Source: Roseithermus sacchariphilus (GTDB lineage Bacteria > Bacteroidota > Rhodothermia > Rhodothermales > MEBIC09517). Taken from it: 64,000 bases of DNA. A program made the translations under genes and the position numbers. Each line of letters starts with the position of its first letter. The stretch's first letter is position 1. The stretch lies in contig CP030158.1 in the NCBI GenBank assembly GCA_003285105.1, forward strand, positions 3,082,664 through 3,146,663, in the 5' to 3' direction. Shown here in pieces: positions 38,485 through 45,967 of the stretch. Below the pieces are notes generated by a model that saw nothing but the letters and a program-made list of their open reading frames with translations, did not search any database and was not told the DNA's origin.

Positions 38485-39025
38485 GAATCACCTGCAGCAT
38501 GTGAACCATGGCCTCCGGTACGTCCACGCCCATCCACTCCTCAAAGTGGTCCAGAATCGGCGCCTTCCGGTATTCGTCCGACCAGTATGGCCTGTCTTCC
38601 AGTTCGATCGCGAGCTTGTACCAGCGCAGCCGCCCGGCGTCGATGCAGGTCAGCAGCGCCTCTAGCCGACGGCGCAGCGTCTCGAGACTCGGCCACGGGT
38701 CGCGATAGCGGGTCAGGTCCTCGGGCGAGGCCGGGATCAGCCGCGTGTGCAGGGCGTGCTCGACCTTCTCGGCCGCGATCGGCTCGTAGTGCTCCGGGCG
38801 GATCTTAGAGACCGCGAACGGGCCATGTGAATTGTTGAACGAGTGGCCCAACCGTTGATGCTGGTAGACATACGAGTGGATGAGGCCGTCGAAAAGGGCG
38901 TGTGCGTCGAATGCAGTTGTCAGTCCGCCAGGGATCCAAAACTGATAGTGTATGAGGGGATGACCTGGAAACTGGATTAGACTTTCACCATGCGTATGGA
39001 AGGAGTATGTAAGGCGTTTTGTCAT
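38477..39025 (-). CDS. Putative immunity protein of cassette 4 (GPF-KIxPEHY family)
   Basis: A 182-residue protein related to the immunity gene at 39543-40175. Both contain HGPF, then (K)I(R/K)PEHY, then a charged helical region: here SHGPFAVSKIRPEHYEPIAA. The C-terminal half is helical (DHFEEWMGVDVPEAMVHMLQ). It follows the degenerate cassette 4, whose toxin tip is in the same family as that of cassette 3. The toxin-immunity pairing is therefore consistent across the two cassettes. Confidence 0.72.
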   Translation of the reverse strand: MTKRLTYSFHTHGESLIQFPGHPLIHYQFWIPGGLTTAFDAHALFDGLIHSYVYQHQRLGHSFNNSHGPFAVSKIRPEHYEPIAAEKVEHALHTRLIPASPEDLTRYRDPWPSLETLRRRLEALLTCIDAGRLRWYKLAIELEDRPYWSDEYRKAPILDHFEEWMGVDVPEAMVHMLQVIRD

Positions 39026-39076
39026 GTGGATTGTGCAATATAAATGAACCGTGTTAAATCCTCCAGTAAAGTTCCG

Positions 39077-39375
39077 TCAGTTGTTGTAATATATGGAAGA
39101 ACCAAAGCAAATCTTCTGAGTCGCCTCCGATTCGTTGATCTGGACTGTCGGATAAGGTGTATCGCGTGAAGGGTAATGTGTGAGGATGGTGGCTCCATCG
39201 GGGGAGGTAACCTGCCAGCGATCCGGGGCGATGTGGCGAATGGTCGTGCCCCACGTCTCTGCGAAGTTGTCCATGATCTTGCCGGCGTCGCCTTCGAGGA
39301 TACGGTAGGCGCCGATAGCCTGCGCCAGCGCGGAGAAGTAAGAAGAGTTGTGCAGGTAGCCTAGCGGATTGTCAG
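39077..39375 (-). pseudogene. Degenerate orphan toxin cassette 4
   Basis: Reading from about 39375: a corrupted remainder of the pre-toxin with an in-frame TAG just upstream (NPLGYLHNSSYFSALAQAIG), then ILEGDAGKIMDNFAETWG, TTIRHIAPDRWQVTSPDG and YPTVQINESEATQKICFGSS. The tip aligns by eye with cassette 3 (NAKSVFDNIAKAWGKTPQRL). An ATG at 39274 could give only a 65-residue tip fragment. The pre-toxin copy is much more diverged than in other cassettes, so this one is old or decaying. Confidence 0.62.
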
Positions 39376-39542
39376 TCTAAGCCACGCCTAGGTATGCAGC
39401 GATCCCTAGAATTCAAATCATATCAAAACCATGCGCTATATTAGTTAAAACGCTATCAATAATGATATTGCTTTCAAGGCAAACTATAAGATTCGATAAT
39501 TAGCAAAATTTATTTGCTTTTTCAATAAAATACTGCACAAAT
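39376..39542. other. AT-rich non-coding spacer between cassettes 3/immunity 3 and cassette 4
   Basis: About 165 bases of strongly AT-rich sequence, for example around 39411-39545, in a GC-rich genome. It contains no open frame or clear hairpin. It contrasts with the tight spacing elsewhere in the array and may be a relic of a deleted or imported segment. Confidence 0.5.
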
Positions 39543-40175
39543 TTAATCAAAACATATCATAATGAAATGTAATATATTTTTGTCATGTTCGATCAATACA
39601 TACTCAGCAAAATCGTCAAGTAATACAACTTCTGGTTCCAATTCCCGCTTGTATGTCTCGTCGTCTGGATTAAACTCTAAATTTAGAAAATAACATTTTA
39701 CCTCCTCTGGATCAAACTGATCAAGAAACAAATGAATTTCGCGTTTTGCTTCTTCTGGCACCGGACCGTATTGTTCAAGGTAAAACGGATCTCTGAAATG
39801 AGCCTCGATCCGATCAGCTAATTCTGTAAGAGAAAGTGGGACATAGTGCTCCGGTTTTATCTTGTCAATGCGAAAAGGACCATGAGCTTTCACGTCGAGA
39901 ACCGTTTCTGTTTTCTTCTCGTTTTCTGTTGGATCAACCGCATTTTCTTCGTTTAATTCTTTCTCGGGGCCCACAAGCATATCATTGTGAATAGGATGGG
40001 CGATCAGGTCGCGAAAAAGTCGATTTTTATCGAAGCTATGAAGATGGAGCCCCTCAATCTTATAGGTTCTAATGCGAGCATAACGATGCCTCTGGAGGGG
40101 GATAACCCACCCTGATATTTTCACGAAATCGAGTTTCTTTTCCTTTCTCATTGTCTGATGTGCTTCTATATCCAC
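39543..40175 (-). CDS. Putative immunity protein of cassette 3 (GPF-KIxPEHY family)
   Basis: A 210-residue acidic, AT-rich gene product; the start could be 40175 or the ATG at 40151. The central motif AHGPFRIDKIKPEHYVPLSL matches the immunity gene at 38477-39025. The N-terminal half is beta-rich and the C-terminal half acidic and helical (EEAKREIHLFLDQFDPEEVK), well suited to mask a basic nuclease. It follows cassette 3 by 29 bases. Confidence 0.73.
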   Translation of the reverse strand: MDIEAHQTMRKEKKLDFVKISGWVIPLQRHRYARIRTYKIEGLHLHSFDKNRLFRDLIAHPIHNDMLVGPEKELNEENAVDPTENEKKTETVLDVKAHGPFRIDKIKPEHYVPLSLTELADRIEAHFRDPFYLEQYGPVPEEAKREIHLFLDQFDPEEVKCYFLNLEFNPDDETYKRELEPEVVLLDDFAEYVLIEHDKNILHFIMICFD

Positions 40176-40204
40176 GTTTTGTGCGTATTGAAGCGGCGTT
40201 CAGG

Positions 40205-40740
40205 TCATGTGCCAAACCTGACCTTGAATATATAACCTCTTTTGTTGATCATGAGAGTAGGAAGACCAGAGCCGCTTGTGGATAGGTAAAGCGTAACGAC
40301 GCTCTCGTATCTCTTGATAAGGTAGCCGCCACCGGGAAGCCTTTGTGGCGTTTTACCCCAGGCCTTGGCAATGTTGTCAAAGACGCTTTTCGCATTGCCC
40401 TGCAGGATCTGGTATATAGGCCGACCGTGCTTATCTGTTTCCCACTTGTCTAGCCTTGCCACCTTCTCCAGCACGTCGAGGTCGTCGATGGTGTTGGCGA
40501 AGTCGCCCAGGGCCTGCGCCAGCGCCGGGAAGTGCGGCGAGCGGTGTAGGAAGCCCAGCAGGTCGTCGTACCACGAGAGGCCAAGGTAGTCGGCGGCTTT
40601 GAGGGTCTGGAGTGTGTCGAAGAGGCCGAAGCCGGTGAGTTGCTCGAAGATGCAACCAGAGCACGCTGACGAGCGCGACGGGGTCGCCGGCGAGGGCGGC
40701 CGGGGCGTCGGCGGCGGCCTGCATGGCTTCGGCCCACTCG
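40205..40740 (-). CDS. Orphan toxin cassette 3
   Basis: From about 40655 it reads FEQLTGFGLFDTLQTLKAAD, YLGLSWYDDLLGFLHRSPHF and PALAQALGDFANTIDDLDVL, then the tip KVARLDKWETDKHGRPIYQI, NAKSVFDNIAKAWGKTPQRL, SVVTLYLSTSGSGLPTLMIN and FKVRFGT. The repeat extends upstream to 40740 (MQAAADAPAALAGDPVALV) in a shifted frame; one extra base near 40655 breaks the reading frame. So the cassette carries no native start and is silent unless recombined into the carrier gene. Confidence 0.7.
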
Positions 40741-40766
40741 CTGCTAACCCGGCACTCCCTGACGGT

Positions 40767-41108
40767 TCAGCGAAAGTGCGCGGCTCTGATTTTATCGTCC
40801 TTCCACTTCCGGAACACCCGCCGAACAACGTCTCGCGGGACTCCGATGTAGGCCTCCCACGCTTCCTCTTCGCGATGCGGATACCCAAGCAGGTTATTCA
40901 GCGAGTCGTTGATTGCCCGCGCCACCTGCCTGTCGCCGACATCATCCACCGCAGGCCAGCGCTCTGCAATGTCGCGTAGCTCTTCGCGCGTCACGCCAAA
41001 AAAAACGTTGTGGAACTCGCAGTCTGGAATGAAGGGGCCATTGGCTGCGGCCTTGAGGCATCGAAGAACGATCTCCTGCTCGCGGTCTGTAAGGTCAGAA
41101 AGCGCCAT
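40767..41108 (-). CDS. Putative immunity protein of cassette 2
   Basis: A 113-residue, mainly helical protein: DLTDREQEIVLRCLKAAANG, NVFFGVTREELRDIAERWPA and AYIGVPRDVVRRVFRKWKDD. Compact helical proteins of this size and wording are frequent immunity partners of small RNase toxin tips. It follows cassette 2 by 39 bases. It shows no resemblance to the immunity gene behind the full-length toxin (42681-43115), although the two toxin tips are close relatives. Confidence 0.74.
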   Translation of the reverse strand: MALSDLTDREQEIVLRCLKAAANGPFIPDCEFHNVFFGVTREELRDIAERWPAVDDVGDRQVARAINDSLNNLLGYPHREEEAWEAYIGVPRDVVRRVFRKWKDDKIRAAHFR

Positions 41109-41147
41109 GGTTTGCCTCAGAGCAATAGGTCAAAGCAGCACCGCAAT

Positions 41148-41640
41148 TTACTGTCCGAGTTCGAGGAAGAACTGGTATCCCTCGTCGGGCGGAAAAGCCG
41201 TTCCCAAATCTGGATCTGCAGGATTGAAGATTACGACGGTACCTGTTTCTTCGTCCCAGAACGCCTTTTTCTGGATGTCCGTTCGGAAGGTCTTGACCTC
41301 GTCTGGATTGCGGATGATGTTCTGGATCAGGTCGACGAATTCGTCTTGCGTATCGACGACACCGGGGGGATACTTGTGGCCGTGCTTGCCCCGGGCGTGC
41401 CCGGTGCCGATGAAGCGGCTCGCCAGGTCCTCGAAGAAGCTGGCGCGGGTGAGCCACTCGACCACTTCGTCGTACCAGGAGAGGCCGAGGCGGTCGGCGG
41501 CTTTGAGGGTCTGGAGTGTGTCGAAGAGGCCGAAGCCGGTGAGTTGCTCGAAGATGTAATCGAGCACGTTGACGAGCGCGACGGGGTGACGAGCGCGACG
41601 GGGTCGCCGGCGAGGGCGGCCGGGGCGTCATGCAGGGGGT
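41148..41640 (-). CDS. Orphan toxin cassette 2 (tip nearly identical to the full-length toxin)
   Basis: The coding frame (41148-41567) reads VLDYIFEQLTGFGLFDTLQT, LKAADRLGLSWYDEVVEWLT, then the tip HARGKHGHKYPPGVVDTQDE, EFVDLIQNIIRNPDEVKTFR, VVIFNPADPDLGTAFPPDEG. A 17-bp tandem duplication at 41570-41603 shifts the frame relative to the upstream AGDPVALV part, so no carrier start is linked; only a GTG at 41567 could initiate. The tip has the His/Lys-rich start and GTAF end typical of barnase/EndoU/colicin-like (BECR) RNase tips. The activity is inferred. Confidence 0.72.
41253..41387. repeat. 135-bp perfect repeat, copy in cassette 2
   Basis: Bases 41253-41387 are identical, as read by eye, to 43258-43392 in the full-length toxin gene. 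They encode the core of the toxin tip. Similarity continues on both sides with scattered changes. Perfect identity at third codon positions points to recent duplication or gene conversion. Confidence 0.85.
41570..41603. repeat. 17-bp tandem duplication that shifts the cassette-2 frame
   Basis: TGACGAGCGCGACGGGG occurs at 41570-41586 and again at 41587-41603. The unduplicated form is present in cassette 3 (40667-40683). The duplication inserts 17 bases between the AGDPVALV and NVLDYIFEQL parts, disconnecting them. Confidence 0.85.
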
Positions 41641-42185
41641 GGGTCGAAATCGATACCATCTTCAGTAATCATTATCCGGCGCCTCAGTTGCACGCTGATA
41701 TCCCAGATATCCCGCCACAGTTGGCAGAATTCAACACGGCCAAGGGGGTGGTTTTCCGGGCTGAAGCGAAAGGCGCTGTTGTCTTCCCGACGGAAAACGA
41801 TGGCGGCGTCGTACTGAACATGTTCGTTATTGGAGTGAATGGTACGCTCGAAGATATCGACTTGCTTGATTGGAGGTACACCCTGGTGAGGCTTCATCCA
41901 AAGAATGTTGGACTCGATCTTGTAATTCTCTTGCAAATGGCCGAGAGTGACATTTAGTTTTCCATAATGCCATCCAGATGGGGTGTCTTTCCATGTATTG
42001 CAGATATGTATGCAATTATTTTCATTGACTGGGATTGAGAATTTTGGGGAAATGACATGGAATCCTCCTTGCAGTTCTAGGCCTCTGTTGTTAAGTATAA
42101 GTTCATTCGCTTGGCGTCCAATAATATGTCTTAAATGATGGAGTTCGTCTTTGCTGATATGTGCTGTATCGGTAAACATTGTCAT
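41628..42185 (-). CDS. Putative immunity protein of cassette 1
   Basis: A 185-residue protein (MTMFTDTAHISKDELHHLRH), beta-rich, with many aromatic and acidic residues (YDAAIVFRREDNSAFRFSPE). It lies 12 bases after the cassette-1 stop, and its end overlaps the start of cassette 2. The gene is distinctly AT-richer than the cassette DNA, as for the other immunity genes here. No family recognised. Confidence 0.7.
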   Translation of the reverse strand: MTMFTDTAHISKDELHHLRHIIGRQANELILNNRGLELQGGFHVISPKFSIPVNENNCIHICNTWKDTPSGWHYGKLNVTLGHLQENYKIESNILWMKPHQGVPPIKQVDIFERTIHSNNEHVQYDAAIVFRREDNSAFRFSPENHPLGRVEFCQLWRDIWDISVQLRRRIMITEDGIDFDPPPA

Positions 42186-42197
42186 TGTCGGGTATGA

Positions 42198-42678
42198 TTA
42201 CCAGTTTCCGAACCTGATTTCCCGCCATGTGCTGCTCTGGCCGAAGGGTCCGTCTATTCGGATAGAGGGAAGACCTTCGGATGAAGATCTATAGAGCGTC
42301 ATGGTAACTCTGTCACCGTCAATGGCAGTGCTTATAACATCCGGAAAATCCCCCATTGGTGCTCGCCCCTCCCACTTTCGTGAGAAATTGCCGAAGACCG
42401 TGCGCGCGTTAGCCCTCATCAGGCGGTAAACGCGCGGGCTATCGCCGGGACGCTGGCCCAGTCGGCTCGCCTCATAAAGCACGTCAAGCTCGTCGATGGT
42501 GTTGGCGAAGTCGCCCAGGGTCTGCGCCAGCGCCGGGAAGTGCGGCGAGCGGTGCAGGAAGCCCAGCAGGTCGTCGTACCACGAGAGGCCAAGGTAGTCG
42601 GCGGCTTTGAGGGTCTGGAGTGTGTCGAAGAGGCCGAAGCCGAGGAGTTGCTCGGATCCAAGTGGTAAAATGTGTAAA
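42198..42678 (-). CDS. Orphan toxin cassette 1 (RSSSE-type tip)
   Basis: An open frame that starts right after the stop of the main toxin's immunity gene and has no ATG. Homology begins at about 42655: EQLLGFGLFDTLQTLKAADY, LGLSWYDDLLGFLHRSPHFP, TLGDFANTIDELDVLYEAS. The tip is RLGQRPGDSPRVYRLMRANA, VFGNFSRKWEGRAPMGDFPD, LYRSSSEGLPSIRIDGPFG, WREIRFGNW. The first half of the tip is almost the same as in cassette 5; the second half differs. A GTG at 42482 could give only the tip. Confidence 0.7.
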
Positions 42679-42680
42679 TA

Positions 42681-43115
42681 TTACATTCCTAATACTGAGA
42701 TCACGTTCTGCTCTTGAAGTTTTTTTTCGAGCCATTGAGCAAGCTTGGCCGCTGTGTTCCGAAGTGCCCTCAGGTTTTCATCTTCATGATCAAGAAATTC
42801 GCTTCTCGAAGTACGGAAAGCGAAGCCGGGTTGCGGTGAAAGATCGTTTAAACGTGCGCCATTGTCGATTTGATTGACCCATGCGTGTAGGTCCTCGATC
42901 ACCGCTTTCCAGAGGGGAGAGAGCACTTCCGCAAATGAATATCGCGAAACGTTGGTCATCGGGTCATGGAGAATAAAAAGGGGTTCGAAGTGGGCAAATC
43001 GTTCTTCTGGAAGATATATGGATTCTTCACTGTAGGGTCTATTCTTCTTGTATGATCCCGGCATGATCTCAATGGGGTGAACCACCTCGTCGGGGTTGTC
43101 GGAAATCCAGTCCAT
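42681..43115 (-). CDS. Putative immunity protein of the full-length toxin
   Basis: A 144-residue acidic protein starting MDWISDNPDEVVHPIEIMPG at 43115, 22 bases after the toxin stop, with ACAGGA immediately before the ATG. The C-terminal half is helical and charged (FLDHEDENLRALRNTAAKLA, QWLEKKLQEQ). An upstream in-frame extension would overlap the toxin tip and is unlikely. No known family is recognised. Position is the main evidence for an immunity role. Confidence 0.72.
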   Translation of the reverse strand: MDWISDNPDEVVHPIEIMPGSYKKNRPYSEESIYLPEERFAHFEPLFILHDPMTNVSRYSFAEVLSPLWKAVIEDLHAWVNQIDNGARLNDLSPQPGFAFRTSRSEFLDHEDENLRALRNTAAKLAQWLEKKLQEQNVISVLGM

Positions 43116-43137
43116 TCCTGTGAATTTGTTTGTTTGA

Positions 43138-44646
43138 CTATTCGCCAAGCTGGTCGAAGTACGTCTTGCGGGGATTGAACCTGGAGATGTCGGGCCTGAA
43201 CGCGGTTCCCAGATCAGGGTTAGCCGGGTCGAAGATAACAATGGTCTCGGTATCGTTGTCCCAGAACGCCTTTTTCTGGATGTCCGTTCGGAAGGTCTTG
43301 ACCTCGTCTGGATTGCGGATGATGTTCTGGATCAGGTCGACGAATTCGTCTTGCGTATCGACGACACCGGGGGGATACTTGTGGCCGTGCTTCGTCCAGG
43401 CGTGCCCGGTGCCGATGAAGCGGCTCGCCAGGTCGTCAAAGAAGCTGGAGCGGATGATCCAGTCGACCACTTCGTCGTACCAGGAGAGGCCGAGGCGGTC
43501 GGCCAGCTTCAGTCTCTGCAGCATGTCGAAGAAGCCGAAGCCGAGGAGCAGATTGGCGGCGCAGTCGAGCACACGGATGAGGGCTACCGGGTCGCCTGAC
43601 GTAGCCTCCAGGGCATCGATGCCGCAGGAGAGCAGTTCGTCCCACTCATCCTGCGCAAGACGCTTCCAGGTGGTGGCGTCGAGCAGGTCTTCACCCCGAC
43701 GGGCGGCGTCGCGGACCTTGCGCCCGATCCGCATGGCCTTGACCCAGGGCAATGCTGCCTCACAGGTGATCTCCTGCGGGTCACACGGCGGGTCTTCATG
43801 CTCTCCGCTGCCAGGTTCGTCCTCTGCGCCATCACCGCCGAACTGGTCGCATCCGAAGAAGGGATCTTCACAGCCAAAGGGGTTTTCTTCCGGCGGCCAC
43901 GCCGGGTCTTCCAGCGGGTCTTCCTGGCCTCCTTCGCCCCCGCCGCTGTCACACACCTCGACGCCTTCATACCAGTAGCTTTCCGACACCGGGTCGAAGT
44001 AGACTATCTCCGAAGTCCCGCACGGGGGTACGTCAGCCGGCTTCGCCGGGATGGATGGAGACGCCCACCCGCCAGGTTCAGGGGGTACGGCCGTGCGTCT
44101 GGACGGTCGGCTGTTCGCCGCCCTATCCTGGCTCAAGCTCACCCACCGGCGCATCCGCTGCTCGATGCCCGGCACCTCCGGCACCACGGCCGCCAGCAGC
44201 CGCCGGTCCGGAGCACCGGTATGGTGCATGAGTCGATATACATAGAACACCGACCGTTCTCCGGTCCGTTCGAGCAGCTTCCGGGGAGGATGCAGCGTAC
44301 GATAGCGGTACCGGTAGCTTCCGTCAGGCAGGCGCTGGCTGATGAAGACGACGTAGCGGGAGCCGAAGAGCGCCTGCAGGCGGGTCAGCGTCTCGAAGAG
44401 GGCAGCGCGCTCGGCGTCGGTGAGTGGCGCAGGCGCGGTGGTGTCCGCCACGACGGATCGATGTGTGGCGGTCGCCTTTCCGGGCACGGGCGTGGTTCCT
44501 GCCGGGGGCAGCACGAAGGCCCCGGAGGCCTCGCGGGCGGCCTGTTCGGGCGTTTCCAGCGTGGTGAGCGTGTCACACCCTGCAAGGAAGACGGCGGCCG
44601 TTAGCAGGGCAGCGCAGACAAAGCAGGCAGATCGGGGCGTCGTCAT
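43138..44646 (-). CDS. Full-length lipoprotein polymorphic toxin, carrier of the cassette array
   Basis: 502 residues from the ATG at 44646. A lipoprotein signal peptide ends in FLAGC (Cys24). Then: a Thr/Pro linker; a domain of ~100 residues (ALFETLTRLQALFGSRYVVF, FYVYRLMHHTGAPDRRLLAA); a Cys-containing, Gly/Glu/Pro-rich middle (VCDSGGGEGGQEDPLEDPAW, CEDPFFGCDQFGGDG); a helical pre-toxin (IDALEATSGDPVALIRVLDC, LLLGFGFFDMLQRLKLADRL). The tip is HAWTKHGHKYPPGVVDTQDE to PDLGTAFRPD. The tip looks like a BECR-type RNase (His/Lys early, GTAFRP late); this is inference. No RHS, hemagglutinin or T9SS sorting sequence is present. It is the only array member with a start and an export signal. Confidence 0.8.
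   Translation of the reverse strand: MTTPRSACFVCAALLTAAVFLAGCDTLTTLETPEQAAREASGAFVLPPAGTTPVPGKATATHRSVVADTTAPAPLTDAERAALFETLTRLQALFGSRYVVFISQRLPDGSYRYRYRTLHPPRKLLERTGERSVFYVYRLMHHTGAPDRRLLAAVVPEVPGIEQRMRRWVSLSQDRAANSRPSRRTAVPPEPGGWASPSIPAKPADVPPCGTSEIVYFDPVSESYWYEGVEVCDSGGGEGGQEDPLEDPAWPPEENPFGCEDPFFGCDQFGGDGAEDEPGSGEHEDPPCDPQEITCEAALPWVKAMRIGRKVRDAARRGEDLLDATTWKRLAQDEWDELLSCGIDALEATSGDPVALIRVLDCAANLLLGFGFFDMLQRLKLADRLGLSWYDEVVDWIIRSSFFDDLASRFIGTGHAWTKHGHKYPPGVVDTQDEFVDLIQNIIRNPDEVKTFRTDIQKKAFWDNDTETIVIFDPANPDLGTAFRPDISRFNPRKTYFDQLGE
43258..43392. repeat. 135-bp perfect repeat, copy in the full-length toxin
   Basis: Identical by eye to 41253-41387 in orphan cassette 2. It covers the core of the toxin tip. 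Confidence 0.85.
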
Positions 44647-45065
44647 GGCGTTCGCGGGTAGAGTACGCGTGATCGATCCGAGGTCCTCTCTGGTTAAAGC
44701 GCGGTATGTCAGGAACGGCATCTCCGGGAGGGACGGTCGGGGCCTCCGGTCAGGCCTCCGTGGCGACGTCCCTCATCCGCCGAGAACGGAAAATTTTTTC
44801 TGCCTGGCCGCCTACGTGTATGAAGGATCTGTAACGGGTTGAGTCGGCAGGGCCTGCCGGCCAGTCGTCGTTGGCCTTTCCCTCGTTCTGCTCGTTCGGG
44901 TGGAGGCTGCCCCGGTTGCGGAACGGAACGCCGGCTCAGGCGGTCCGAGCAGGGCTGCACCGAGCCGGCAGCCTGGACCGCCCCCCGCCATCCCGCCTGC
45001 GAGCCCATGCCGAATCGTCGTTTCTCCATGCCCGTTGCGCCGTGTGACCGGCTGACGCGCTGAGC
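44647..45065. other. Divergent intergenic region between the toxin and methyltransferase genes
   Basis: About 420 bases without a convincing gene. It must hold the toxin promoter (leftward) and probably the methyltransferase promoter (rightward). A run AAATTTTTTC at 44791-44800 is the only AT-rich spot. No exact TAnnTTTG element or operator repeat was recognised. Confidence 0.5.
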
Positions 45066-45797
45066 ATGGACGCCGCGTATTACACTCAGATGGCCGAGGT
45101 CGAGGACCGCCACTGGTGGTTCGCCGCGCGCCGGGCCATCCTCGCCGCCGTGCTCGACGCGCTGCCGCTGCCCGCCGGGGCGGACGTGATGGAGGTCGGC
45201 TGTGGGACCGGGGGGAACCTGGCGCTGCTGGCCCGATACGGCCGCCTCGTGGCCTGTGAGCCGGATGAGGCGGCCGTGGCGCTGGCGGCGGCCCGGGGCG
45301 TCGCCCCCGTCGAGCGGGGTGCGCTGCCGGATCGCCTGCCGTTCGCGGATCGGCGCTTCGACCTGATGGCGCTGCTCGACGTGCTCGAGCACGTCGAGGC
45401 CGACCGGGAGAGCCTGGCCGTGCTGCGCGAGCGGCTCAAGCCGGGCGGCTTTCTGCTGCTGACCGTGCCTGCCTACATGTGGCTCTGGAGCGGGCACGAC
45501 GAGGTCAACCACCACGTCCGCCGCTACACCCGGCGCGAGCTGGTGGCGAAGGTGCGTGCGGCCGGGCTGGCGGTTCATCACGCCACGTACTTCAACACCT
45601 GGCTGCTGCCGCCCATCGCCGCGGTGCGGGTGCTGAGCCGCTGGCTGGGCCGCGGCGGTAGTGACCTGGCCCTTCCGCCAGAGTGGCTGAACCGCCGGCT
45701 GGAGCGCATCATGGCCTCCGAACGGCACCGCGTCGCCTCCGGTCGCCTGCCTGCCGGGGTGTCGGTGCTGCTGGTGGCACGACGCGAAGGCGATTGA
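45066..45797 (+). CDS. Class I SAM-dependent methyltransferase
   Basis: A 243-residue enzyme. The SAM-binding motif I is DVMEVGCGTGGNLALLARYG. Motif II/III-like segments are VACEPDEAAVALAAARG and FDLMALLDVLEHVEADRESL, then the post-motif LKPGGFLLLTVPAYMWLWSG HDE (split for length). The N-terminal WWFAARRAILAAVLDAL region and ending match methyltransferases found in polysaccharide and lipid glycan clusters. The acceptor is unknown. It stands next to the toxin locus in divergent orientation. Confidence 0.9.
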   Translation: MDAAYYTQMAEVEDRHWWFAARRAILAAVLDALPLPAGADVMEVGCGTGGNLALLARYGRLVACEPDEAAVALAAARGVAPVERGALPDRLPFADRRFDLMALLDVLEHVEADRESLAVLRERLKPGGFLLLTVPAYMWLWSGHDEVNHHVRRYTRRELVAKVRAAGLAVHHATYFNTWLLPPIAAVRVLSRWLGRGGSDLALPPEWLNRRLERIMASERHRVASGRLPAGVSVLLVARREGD

Positions 45798-45967
45798 AGG
45801 GAGCACGGACGACGTGCGAAGGGTGGAGGGGACACGGTGGCCCGTGCGTCTGGCGAGCATCGACCATCGTCCTCCGCTCGGGAGCCTCGGGCCGGGCCGG
45901 ACGTAGAGCACGGCAGACTGCCCGCTCCGATGGCTCTCCCTGGCTCTTCCAACGACGCCCTGACACC

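Noticed and set aside
33928-43640. Interspersed repeats considered as CRISPR or transposon ends
   Set aside because: Repeat units are 100-250 bp, encode one protein segment in the same orientation, and lie next to diverse tips and immunity genes. There is no short-repeat/spacer pattern and no transposase.
43138-44646. Rhs, CDI or T9SS-exported toxin
   Set aside because: No YD repeats, hemagglutinin repeats, PT-VENN motif or T9SS C-terminal sorting domain can be seen. The N-terminus is a lipoprotein signal.
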